A DNA stretch of 64,000 nt from Lojkania enalia. Its lineage: Eukaryota > Ascomycota > Dothideomycetes > Pleosporales. The stretch's first letter is position 1; the number at the start of each line of letters is the position of its first letter. Shown piece after piece: positions 36,026 through 46,519 of this stretch. Both the position numbers and the translations under genes were made by a program. The stretch spans positions 325,921-389,920 of the forward strand of contig ML986592.1 in NCBI GenBank assembly GCA_010094045.1, read 5' to 3'. The notes under the pieces were generated by a model. The model worked only from the letters and a program-made list of their open reading frames with translations. It had not been told where the DNA came from and ran no database searches.

Positions 36026-36581
36026 ATAGATTAAGAGTACTTCAGTTACGTGGTTCGGTTTTGCCACTACATAACTAGATGTGTGTTACAGCTCAAGCTG
36101 TCAAATCCCACCGTAGCCACTCATTTCAGCGTCGTTGCAACAGTTGGACGTGGGCATTGATGAAACCCAGAATAATAGAATAGAGGCTATGTTTGTACAC
36201 ATCAGCCCGGCATATAGCTAAAATATATACAGAAAGCTTTATAAATTAGTGTCTCTTTAGTAATAGCTCGGATAATCCCGGATTGTCTTTCGATCCATGA
36301 TGTCTTTGGAATATACGGTTTCATCTATCATCGATGTTTATCCAAACCTACGGAATAGACCCCAGTTTCCGAAAAGGTTCCGGATTCTCTACTAAACCTG
36401 AGAGGCTGCCTACAGCGGCAAATCTATGCAGCAAAGCTGAGCCGTCGTCGTCATCCCCCAGAGCCAAGGGGGCGCAAGGCTGGTCCCCAGCCTGGCCGCA
36501 TAACCTCCCTCCAATAACAGCCAGCCCTAGGCGTGCAGTAGCTTACCAATGCAGTATCTCGGCTAATTATAGCATGCAACC
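36026..36581. other. Intergenic region
   Basis: 3' UTR of the HET gene and upstream of a small ORF. No feature recognised. Confidence 0.4.
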
Positions 36582-37214
36582 ATGACTCACAAGCTTCCGG
36601 GGGCAGATAGTCGCATTCCGAGCGCAGGAGTCATAGTTGAATCAGGCAATATAGAATGGCGAACCACCGCCACAATGTCTCCGAGAACAAAACTCTCCCA
36701 CCCGTACCTACGCCCACATCTAACACCATTTACCCGCCCAAACGCTATGACAAAGAAGCCAGATATCTCTCCACCCGAAACAACACTGAAATCCCTCCTT
36801 GCCCACGCCACCGCTGAACTCCGCGCAGGCCACAAATGGACGGGCCTTAAGCTCTCCCGCGAGCTCATCAATCTCGCAGACGATGATCCGGACCTCGAGC
36901 TGATGGATATCCTAGAGCTGCGGAACGTCGTCGCGGAGATATGGGCGGAGGTTGGACTACATAAGGAGGCGGGCGAGCTAGATGATGAAATTGAGGGAGC
37001 GCTTAGGGATATTGCGGATCGAGATGTGAAGTTGGGTTTAAAGGAAGATGTGGGGAGGCGGAGGGAGGAAAGGGAGAGGGAGAGTGTGGTGAGGGGGGTC
37101 GTGAGGGGTGCGACGTTTCCGCGGTTCCAGGCCGTTAGTTTGGAGGAGCGGGATAGAGATGGAGGTGGCGTACTTCGTGCAAGCTCATTCCCCTTGTCGA
37201 GAAAACCAGGATAA
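36582..37214 (+). CDS. Hypothetical small charged, helical protein
   Basis: Single ORF, up to 210 aa, not recognised. From about residue 56 (MTKKPDISPPETTLKSLLAHATAEL) it is strongly helical and charged, with heptad-like patterning (LADDDPDLELMDILELRNVVAEIWAEVG), then a basic R/E-rich stretch. The first 55 residues look less protein-like, so the true start may be the Met at 36675 or 36747. The opposite strand carries an overlapping Ser/Arg-rich ORF (36587-37324) that looks like a shadow. Expression evidence is needed to call it a gene with confidence. Confidence 0.45.
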   Translation: MTHKLPGADSRIPSAGVIVESGNIEWRTTATMSPRTKLSHPYLRPHLTPFTRPNAMTKKPDISPPETTLKSLLAHATAELRAGHKWTGLKLSRELINLADDDPDLELMDILELRNVVAEIWAEVGLHKEAGELDDEIEGALRDIADRDVKLGLKEDVGRRREERERESVVRGVVRGATFPRFQAVSLEERDRDGGGVLRASSFPLSRKPG

Positions 37215-37980
37215 ATTTGTGGCTCCAGATCGACTAGTATGATGTTGTTAATGGCACAAGATGGATCGCGATTTTGTCCACTTTCTTCCCTGCCTTGCAG
37301 AGGACGATCCCTTGACGGTCGCAAATCTTTCAGTGTTTGTTCAAAGGTAATACATAGTCACTATTGTATCCAAGATACTGTCTACTAACACTATTTAGTG
37401 GACCTGCAAGCATCTAGCCGTTCTATAGTACGTAACAAAAGTATACAAACCGTACAGCATGAACCATTCAGGAGAGATAACCTACAAAATTGGGGAAATG
37501 AGTGTATATCTGTGAGCTCAGTTAATTATTCAGAGGTTCTGTAAACTCGGCGACGGAAGAGCGACGTCTGAAGGACATGGTGTATCGTCCTTTGCGTTGC
37601 TAGGTAACTTTGAAGAGATAAACCTAAATCCACTACATGCTGTGAGATATTGGACTAGGCCAATTCTATTATTCAGGAAGAACACCTGAAGCAGTATTCC
37701 TTTAATAGAAAATGTAAAATTATATTAGGCTCGATTTCTATTAAGCACTAGCCTTAATATCATGCGACACTAGGACAGAATATAAATACCCCAAATCCTC
37801 CACAGATATCAATCAACACAGTTTTCCTCGTATATCCTAATACATCACAGAAAGCGAGACGTAACGCCAGCTAAGGCGTTAGAATACAAAACCTTCTAGC
37901 TTGGCTCAATCTTCCACCACATATACGGATCAAGTTATTCATATAAATTGTCTATACTATATTTCAATAAGAATAAAAGT

Positions 37981-38755
37981 GAACAGTATGGCGTTCCTCC
38001 AGCTTCCCCCAAAAGGTGGGCGCTGCCGCATGAGCACCATGAAGATACGTCCCCATTGCCAATTTAGACACTGCTATTCATTGTCTGGAAACTGCAAAGC
38101 TTTCCCTGTCTAAGCCCTCCTCACAAGCTACGAGGTTTTGTCTATGAATTGGCGCTCGAAGTAAAATGCGAGTTCCACTTATCGAAGACCGATCCTTGTA
38201 GCTTAACTTCGAGCCTATCACTCAAATGGAAGCATCGAGTCCGAATCAAGTGGCAAGGGGAAATAATGGAGGTTCCTGATGGTAAATTTCTCTTTCATAC
38301 AGAACATATCAGGGCCTTTGTACTCATCTTAGAGATGGAAGAATTGATGTGCTAAGATTAGTGTATTAGAGGTTAACGAAGAGCCCCACGAGCGCTGCTC
38401 GTACGTGATTTCGGGAAGACTCTTCGAGCACGACAAAAACGTCACTCATGCGCCATCTGGTCTCAATGGATGATTAGGGAGAACTGAACGGCTCTCCCAG
38501 CCTAGCAGAAGGAAGTCTTACCTGTCGAGATGAACGTCTATAGCACTGAATGCACGCCGCAGAACTGTGTCGCACTTGATTTTTATTGATGTCTACACTA
38601 TTAATTTTACAACTAGTTCCATTTGCCTCGAATTTGAAGAGTGGCTGAACATTGATGATGACGATAAGAGGTGGTCGTGCGTCGGTGCTAATTCTGTGGT
38701 TGGCCGTACATGGTTGGAAGGTGTTATCCACTTTGAAGATAATATTGCTTAAAAG
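37981..38755 (+). pseudogene. Possible remnant of a fungal 'LPxELRxxIYELAL'-type protein
   Basis: Fragments in different frames look protein-like: MAFLQLPPK (37989), KLRGFVYELALEVKC (about 38130), LEVNEEPHERCSYVISGRL (about 38370) and CLEFEEWLNIDDDDKRW (about 38620). The phrase K/ELRxxVYELALE is typical of a large group of fungal F-box-like/2EXR hypothetical proteins. Stops separate the pieces and I could not find a convincing splice chain. It could be a decayed gene or chance. Confidence 0.25.
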
Positions 38756-39028
38756 CTGCGAAGTAAAAATAAAATTAGATTGAATATATTAGGCGTGCAT
38801 TGCGACAAGGCAGAATTTCAAATTCCTCTTGCTGACTTGACTTTCGGCTTATTTTTCCCCTCGGACACAGGCGCCCTTCGCACATAAATGACCCAATCAC
38901 AATATACTATCTCAAGTATATCCAAGCCACCTCAGCCTCACCGCATTTGCCGTCGTAGTCTTCCTTGTAGCCTATTCATCTCTCCTCAACCGCTATACTA
39001 CTACTGTCTATATCGGCCTTCTATGCTT

Positions 39029-39072
39029 ATTTTTTTATTTTTATTTTTATTTTTATTTTTATTTTTATTTTT
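39029..39072 (+). repeat. (ATTTTT)n simple repeat
   Basis: About seven tandem TTTTTA units ending 57 bp before the ATG of the STAND-domain gene, so probably in its promoter or 5' UTR. Prone to length variation between strains. Confidence 0.9.
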
Positions 39073-39128
39073 GGCATATGGCCCTTGAGGATCATCATTC
39101 GCCCTAGGCTCCAAGCTTCGAAGAGGCC

Positions 39129-41163
39129 ATGGAAGTATTCGCAACAATAGGAACGATTTCTAGCCTCGTTCAGCTTGTCGACTTCAGCAGTAAATGCATA
39201 GCTAAAAGTGTCCGACTCTATCAGGCAGAATCCGGCGTTCTAGACGAAAATGCTGCTATTGAATGTGCGCTAAACCACCTCGTCTCACTCAAGAATGAAC
39301 TTGAAATCCCTAGTGCAGTTGCTACGGATCGCCTCCTTCAAGAGCTATGCATCGCTGTTACAGAGACAACTTCTGAATTGGTACACGCTTTAGAGAAATT
39401 GAAAGTGAGGGGTGAAAATACGAGATGGGAGACTATGCGGAAAGCAATTAGAAGCGTGTGGAGCAAAGACAAGGTGCGGGAGCTTGAAGGTCGACTTGAC
39501 AGTTTTCGGAGTGAGCTCAATCTGCACGTTTCTGTCAGGACAAGGTATTTTTGCCCAAACGACAGTTCTATTTACATGCTGATATGGGGCGTCTGCCAGA
39601 CAACAGCTTTGTTCCCTTGAATCCCATATAGCCTCCAACTTGGACAGCAGCAACGAGATGACTAAGCGAGTCATTACTGCGATCTTATCCCAGGAAAGCC
39701 TTTTCGTCACGAAATTTGGGGAACATGAAACCTTACTGCACACCTTAATAGAGGATTTCAAATCAAATATTCTAGACGACCTCACCTTAACGCGTACAAA
39801 GCTAGTTGATGCGATCACTGAAGCAGACCATATAGCTCAAAGGGACCACATGAAGACGCGCGAAGCAATAAGTACCGCGCAGAAAGTTTCTGAGCAAAAT
39901 ACACTACGAATACACAAATCTACAATCAAGGAAGTTCAGGCTGTCAGGGTGGAATTCCAAGATGCAGCCGAACGCCGCAGAGAGGAGGACCTGGCAGCCC
40001 ACGAGATCACCCAAGGCCAAATTGCTGAGCTAAATGAGGCCGTACAAATGTTATCAGCTCAAATCAGAGACCGTGACGAGGAATTGAAAGGACTCCTCGT
40101 AGCCTTTCACCGGACAAAAAACCCGAGGAAAATGAAAGAATTAGGAGAGAGGAGTAATGCAGTAACGTCTGCCTTACTCGCATTGGAGACAATGCATCGT
40201 ACGCTAAAGGTTTGTATATCCCTTCCACCCCCCATGATTTGCAGAATTCTCATAGTTGTGCAGACACTTCTTCCCCAATCACAACCTGGCACAAGGAAAT
40301 TCGTTTTTGCGACCCAACCCCAAGATCTTTTCAAGATCACTGCATTTGCGCATAGGGTCACAACTTCCGCAAGTAAGGTTTCCGGTAACGATCGAGATTG
40401 CGCTTCAAGGAACCGAAACCAACCCTTGGAATCCCTTCTGCCGTACAATGCGTACTTCGTATACCGTTACTTCTGGCCCAGGCACTATCAAACAGAGCTT
40501 ATTGCCATTGAAGACATGGAGAAGAAGTGGCCCATTCGAAAATATCCAGATAGTGACCTCGTAATGTTTTCGCATCATAATACATTGTGGCTACTTGTCG
40601 CCGTTTCCGTTGCACTACGGAAACATCTTTCCCCAGAAACTGCATCATATACACTCATTAACGAGACACTAAGGCGAGCACGTCAACGGCAATATAGAGA
40701 TCCATGCTCAAATTGGGACCGCAATCTAAAGACTGATTTCGAATACTGGACTCTGAAAGCGGACAGCAGAGAAATCTGTTGTAGCCGGGGCGGCTCGGAA
40801 GAGAGCTCGAGTTCCGAATCCATATTACCTTGTCATGGTTCCGAGAAAAAATTCCAGCTTGACAAGCTGAGTCTCCGGGAAAGAAGGAGCTTAGACTGGA
40901 TGCTCGATTTCTTGATTGGCATGCTTCCACTTCCGCTGAGTATGGAATTTGAGATTCAGAAGCTGGGAACAGTGATATTCTCGAGGCGGCCGTGGCACTC
41001 AGTGGCGCTTATTAATAGCCCTGCATATGTCATTTTCCTATGTTTGCAGAGTATGCACGTAAACTTGAAAGTATATACTACAGACGATCCTTCAAATGCC
41101 ATATTCTTAAGTGGAGATTTGGATAGAAGCAGGATAATATCGCCAGCGTTGACATTTAACTAG
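39129..41163 (+). CDS. Protein with fungal STAND/NLR-type N-terminal domain, no NACHT
   Basis: Model: 39129-39544 plus 39648-41163 (643 aa). The start MEVFATIGTISSLVQLVDFSSKCIAKSVRLYQ is the helical domain seen at the N-terminus of many fungal NLR/STAND proteins (signal-domain or pore-type region). A long coiled-coil-like stretch to about residue 320 follows (ALEKLKVRGENTRWE..., then EDLAAHEITQGQIAELNEAVQMLSAQ). After it, where NLRs have NACHT or NB-ARC, there is instead an unrecognised ~320-residue C-terminal region with no P-loop. The first intron has alternative CAG acceptors 3 nt apart (ending 39647 or 39650). A second intron near 40210-40260 (GTTTGT...TGCAG) is possible but not required. 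Confidence 0.7.
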
Positions 41164-41738
41164 ATGAAGCAACTTTCAATAGAAGTTAGAGATAGGAGGG
41201 GCAAACCTTTGGCAAATCAATTAAGCCAGAAAAAAAAAAAAAAAAAAAGTTTGCTTGCTTTGCGCTCCCGAAAATGTCACGTGCTCTCTCTACGCCGTAT
41301 AGCCTCGTACACGAAAATCTTTGTGTATAAGGGGTTCTACAGTCCTCCTGCAAAGTAAGTTCAATTCTTCACAACTCTTTGATACCCGCAGCTATCATAC
41401 AGCTGACTATTGCTAACTATCCTAGGGAATAACAGTACTTCAAAATATAGCCTTCCTATTTTTACTTGCCACGCTGCGACTAAGTATTTTATCTATTACC
41501 ACACACTCCATTCACAAGATTCATTGACGTTTTGTTGTCCAGTCCAGAAGGATGATATTTGACAAGCCACCGAACTCCCCATCGCTAACATACTCCCATT
41601 TCAATCTTAGCTAGTCTATGCTTCAGGTTTCCGAGCATACACAACAATCCTGTGATCCAGATTAGCTCTCCACGAAGACCTCCACAACGCGGCCTTTTTC
41701 GCCGTAAAGGGGAAACTACAGAAAGCATGGGATAGGAC
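41164..41738. other. Convergent intergenic region with a 19-nt A run
   Basis: Between the STAND-domain gene (+) and the methyltransferase (-). It contains an uninterrupted A tract at 41230-41248. No gene recognised. Confidence 0.5.
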
Positions 41739-43380
41739 TTACACAGGCCAATAGGAATGGCACTCTCTGTCTTTCAGCTCTGCCCTCACCTTCGCTAGCA
41801 AAACCTTTAACTCCTCTAGCGTCCACCCCGCGTAAAACGTAAATAGCCGCAAACTAATACCCTCAATCCCTTCCAACATGGCGCTCAATTGCAACAATCC
41901 AGCATCCCTAAGCCGCTTCTCTTTGGCCCAGGGTCCGATCGGCAATCTGAATTCTTGGACCTGAACGTCTACGAAGCCGGCATTAGAGAGGTATGTTGAG
42001 AGGAGCTGCGGCGAGGTGCGGAGCGTGAGGCCCGCTTTGGCGGCTGCTTGCCCTTGCTGCGTGCACCATTGCAGGAAATGGGTGCCTGGATTTTTGGATG
42101 TGGGTTGGACAACGCCGAAGTAGTCCATTTCCTGGAGTTCGATGTAGCCGCCAGGTTTGCAGTGCCTATATTAGAAAAAAAGAAATGAATTAGAGCGTAT
42201 TGGAGAGAAGGAGTGGAATGGATAGCTGGTAGTTGGTGGGCGGTATACCTGAAGCATTGCTCGTACAGCTTCTCCCAGTTCCGTATGCAGCCTGTCATAG
42301 TGCGCATATGTATGAGGTCGAAATGGTCTTCTGGCCATGTCCATTGTTGCTCTGCGTCGTCGATTTCGAACTTGAATAATCAGCTATTAGACATTCCCAA
42401 TGACCCGAAGTCAGCGTACTTTGACGTTGGGAGGTACCCTCGAGGTCTGTCAGCAATAACAGTTAGGATCCTAGAAGACGGGGAATTACCATGAAGGTTG
42501 GATGGGACTTAAATCAATCGCCGTGACTGCCTCCTTGTCAGTCTACATTTCCAAGCAAACCAGTGCGCAATCTTTTTTTCGAATGATTCTCACCTTGTGC
42601 ACTAGGATACTGCTCTGCAGCGTCAATCGCCCATATGCCGGTGCCTGTCCCGATATCTAGAATGTTTTGCGGGTCTTTGATAGGTGCGAAGTTCACTTTA
42701 TCTTCCATCACCAAGCTTAGTGACGCATACTTAATATCTAGTCTGCACTAGATTTAGAATACGAGAGAAAGAGAGCGACGTGGGACTTAGCTTACCGGTC
42801 TTGTTCCTGTTCGTCGTCCGGGAACATGTATTCTGGAGAAGCTATTAGAGTCTGTAGTACCAATGGGATTAGTAGAGTGGTGTCTTACGCCCGCTTTGGT
42901 ACTATATGCAGCTACAATCAGATCTAGTGATCGTATCGTGGGACTAGGAAGCTTACAGAATGATATCTCCGCCCATTCTCATAATGTCCTTTCATGATAC
43001 TCGATGTCACGGACGTGGTCGCGGAAGCTCTATGCGCTCGTCAATCTCTTCCGCTCATCATAGCACAACCGCCCGCCCTCCCCCACCCTTCTTCTCTTCT
43101 AAACAAAATATAGAAAAGGAGACTCAGAAACAAACGGGGCGGAAACCTAAGGATCCAGCGCTACGTCGACCTATTCAAAAGGCCCATCAAACGAAACAAA
43201 AATAACACATTTCCAAAGAAACCGTTTTAAGAAATCCACTCACATATCCCCATACGCCGAATCCCCGCTCTCACTCTGACTCTCCCACTACGCATCATCA
43301 GCTTCATCCCCAACCACCCCCAGACTACTCACTACGTCTAGATTCTGGTCCTGCTGGACCGCGCTCTCTCCCGTACTCAT
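41739..43380 (-). CDS. SAM-dependent methyltransferase, LaeA/UMTA-like, 10 exons
   Basis: Ten exons in one frame: 43380-43333, 43287-43244, 43029-42957, 42901-42889 (13 nt), 42832-42796, 42742-42594, 42526-42490, 42438-42420 (19 nt), 42370-42249, 42165-41739; 322 aa. The class I motif LDIGTGTGIWAID is at residues 100-112. Family landmarks are all present: [61 protein letters not shown] and YEQCFRHCKPGGYIELQE. This is the fungal LaeA/UMTA family, some of which regulate or modify secondary metabolites; the substrate is unknown. The first intron (43288-43332, 45 nt, GTGAGT donor) ends in TAG that is in frame if retained. The 214-nt second intron is the least certain. Confidence 0.87.
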
Positions 43381-44390
43381 CGTAGCTCTTCGAACGACCC
43401 TCTACCGCAGTAGCCCAGACGTCTTCGTGCTGATCTCCAGAGCAGCGTCTTCGTGCCGGTATACAAGGTAACGTCTTCGTACCGATATCCAAAATCCTTC
43501 AAGGCGTACGTAGGTATCCAGTTCGTTCGCGGCTCGCCCGTCAATCAGCCCACGCGCGATTCCCACAAGCGGTGCCGCAATCCTCCGAATAGGACCGCTC
43601 AGCTTATCTGCAACGAAACGAACACCAGCGTGACGATAGCCACAAAATGTTCGGTCGAAAAAAAAAGAAAAAGCAACATGTAAAATAAAAGAAAATAAAC
43701 AGATCCAATGTAGCAAATCGCTCCAGTCCAATCCGCAAGCCAGGACTCGCAGCGTCAATCCAGCAGTCGTCCGCACAAGTGCACAGAGAGAGCCCGCCCC
43801 GCCGCGACGTTTTACCTGACACAACCGGCACCACACCGGGGGCCTATCCCCGATCCGGAAAATCGCGCTCTGCTAACCTTGGAGAGCAGAATAACCACGT
43901 GCCGCTGCAACTAACGACGAGCTAAACGCTGCGTTTGCTGGGGGTGTGGCCAATTAAAGTGTGCCGGGGTGGGGAAGACGGAAGAGGTCGGAGATGTCGG
44001 GCGGGGCGGGTTTAAAGCCGTGCGGGTTTGGAGAGGGGGGGTCTGACGTTTGCGGGGAAGAGCGATGTTGGGTGGAAGGGGGTTGGAGAATGCATCGTTC
44101 TGCGTTCTGTGCGGTGTGATCCGGCGGGGCGGAGACGAGCGGGTTGGGATGGATGGATGGATGATCGTTGGCTGAGGCGATTTTCGGGCAGGGTGGAGTT
44201 GTGAAGAGCAGAAACTGGGTGGTGGTGGAAGAATACGTATAGGATTGAAGGGTGTCACAGGGAGCAAAGAGCTGCCCGGATGCTATAGTATGTAAGGTAT
44301 GATTGGTGTAGAGCAAGATTGGTCGAATATTTGACATCCAGAGGGGTACGGTGTCAACCTGGCGGAAGCTCTACCACCTAGTCCATTGGT
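43381..44390. other. Intergenic region, about 1 kb
   Basis: Promoter of the methyltransferase and 3' flank of the monooxygenase, including a short GGAT tetranucleotide run at 44147-44162. A 144-codon minus-strand ORF at 43402-43836 has no recognisable domain and I do not call it. Confidence 0.45.
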
Positions 44391-45869
44391 TCATTCCGTC
44401 GCGGCCTCTTCACTTGTACGTGCCTTCTCCTTCTTCGCTTGATGCATGCCCATCTTCACCATGGGGCTCTGCATCAGCGTTTCCCAGTTGTGAATGAACA
44501 TGGTTTGTTTCAACGAAACCTGCATCTCCAGCGTCCCTCGCTCCAGCACCTCCTTGTCGTACGCGGCAACGGCCTCAGTGAGGCTCTTCGTCCCGCCAGC
44601 AGCTTCTTGGATAGCAGCTACAAAGTTTGATGAATCTTGCAAGGCGTTATTCAGCCCCTGGCCTCGGTCTAGCGCACAAGCGTATCAGCGAACTATAGAG
44701 GTAGAAGGCGATCTATCAGAGCTTACGAGGCGTCATTGGATGCGCCGCATCTCCACAGAGTGTCATCTTGCCTCCCCTGCTGTCCCATGGTGCGGCCTTT
44801 TCCCAATAAGTTCCCGGGTCCATGGGGATCTGGGTGCCATCCTTCACCCAGCGACCTGCTGATTTCCACGGCTCTGCCCACTCTTCTGATCTTTTCTTGA
44901 AGAAAGCTAGTCGACCTTCGTACGTATTCTCTTCTTCCGATAACGGATTGTTAATCCAGCTCATCAGAAGCTGATACATCCACGTCTCCGGCTTCCCAGG
45001 ATCCGGAACATTCTGTACTGCGCTGCGTTAACAACAGATTCCGCGTCATACATCTCCCGCGTACGCCAGAGGAACTTACTCGAAATCCAAAACATAGTCC
45101 CATGATCCGGATGAATGCTCGTGATGAACAACGGATTCAACTTCCGCAGATACATCGCCTGCTCTGCCGTAAACGTCTGCGTGAAATTAAACATGCTTAG
45201 TGGTACTGTCGTCAACCCTGCCCCTTCCTCCCCACATATACAAGTTCTCGTCCTGCTATGCGCGCCATCGCATCCCACAATCACATCCCCCACCGCCTCT
45301 GTCCCGTCCCGGAACACCGCTCTCACTTTCTCACCATCTTCGACAATTTCCACTAAATCCTTGCCGTACGAGACATCTAGCCCCTCGGAGAACAAATTCC
45401 TCATCTTCTTCCTACTCACCCGACACGGTCTCTCCGCCTTCATCTCGAAAATCAGCTCCCCGGTCTTGCCATTGTAAATTGGCAATCCCGTCACCGCATC
45501 CGGCGCCACCGTTGGATCCGCATACGCCTCCGCCATGCGTTCGACCAGCTCCGGGGGCAGGCATTTAGAGACATGTGATGAGCCCCAGTGCAGCGTCATG
45601 CCCCATTCCCGGGGCCGCGTTTGATATGCCGATGAGGATTCTTGCTCGAAGATGGAATAGGGAAGGCCCGCCTGTAGAATTGTAAGTGCTCCTTGCCGCT
45701 TCATCGCTTAGAGGTGTTTGACGTACTTTTTTCAGGCCTTGCGCAACGAGTAGGCCCGAGGTCCCTATAAAGAGGCATCTATCAACTTTATATGTCACGC
45801 AACACTGTATGTTGATATGGCTTTACCTGCGCCAATGATCAGTGTATGGATTTCCCTCGTGTACGCCAT
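44391..45869 (-). CDS. FAD-dependent aromatic-type monooxygenase (group A)
   Basis: Five exons: 45869-45827, 45764-45727, 45671-45080, 45017-44727, 44668-44391; 413 aa. The FAD-binding Rossmann motif IIGAGTSGLLVAQGL starts at residue 11 and is completed only by splicing exons 1-2. The DG motif reads VIVGCDGAHSRTR, and the second FAD motif LCGDAAHPMTPHRGQGLNNA spans the exon 4/5 junction. These three motifs define the salicylate-hydroxylase-like flavin monooxygenases, which hydroxylate aromatic or polyketide-type substrates using NAD(P)H and O2. The substrate cannot be told. There is no signal peptide. It runs in the same direction as the methyltransferase about 1 kb downstream. Confidence 0.9.
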
Positions 45870-46519
45870 CGCGACGCTGGGAAGTTTATGTTGCGGGGCT
45901 GTGTTGACTTTGTTTGCGCATGCTTCGTGGTACAATAGGGAATTCGACACCAACTAATGGAGGGGTAACAGGCGGCTCGCTCTCAGGCATGGCGGCGGCG
46001 TAGTCTCGAAGGTATCCCTGCTATTGGCAAGACGAACCAGTCTGCGGACGGCGGGTGGGTACGGTGCATGGCTTTATCGCTAACATGGGCCTTAAGCCGT
46101 CTTAGACGACAGTCGTCCGATCATCTGGACTAGGCAAACGCTTGCCGAGCGTTTGCTAGTTTCGTACTATTTAACATGAGCAAGGTGAATAAAAGATAGG
46201 ATATCATCCGATTAGGGAAATCCCCCGCATTCACATTCAAGCCAGGAAGTCGGCTGGCTTGATGGAGACTACGAGGTTGACTTAAGGTTGCCCATGCAGG
46301 ACAATGATTGGAATGACAGCTGATGGGGGCCAATCGTTACATAGCGACCCCACAAATAATCACACATTCAAGAGCATTCGAAATGGTCTAATACTGATGA
46401 TTGAGCATAGATATCTCTATACAAATTGAGCATTTCCTACCTAAATTGAGAGGTCCCTTTTCCCTGACCCAGAACTACTCGTTAAATTCATTGCACATTT
46501 ACTATTTGCTAACCAAAAC
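45870..46519. other. Intergenic region
   Basis: Upstream of the monooxygenase and 3' of alanine aminotransferase. No gene recognised. Confidence 0.5.

Larger units (their letters stand above)
37215..39128. other. Intergenic region with possible gene remnant and an ATTTTT repeat
   Basis: 1.9 kb without an intact gene. 37989-38760 has protein-like fragments in shifting frames (see separate entry). 39029-39072 is a simple repeat just upstream of the next gene. Confidence 0.45.

Noticed and set aside
36587..37324. 245-codon minus-strand ORF opposite the small gene at 36582-37214
   Set aside because: Ser/Arg-rich composition typical of a shadow frame; the plus-strand product looks more protein-like.
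43288..43290. In-frame TAG in exon 1 of the methyltransferase as evidence of a pseudogene
   Set aside because: A 45-nt intron with a GTGAGT donor at 43332 ends exactly at this TAG and keeps the frame, and all downstream motifs are intact.
43402..43836. 144-codon minus-strand ORF upstream of the methyltransferase
   Set aside because: No recognisable motif; lies in promoter DNA and overlaps low-complexity A/T runs.
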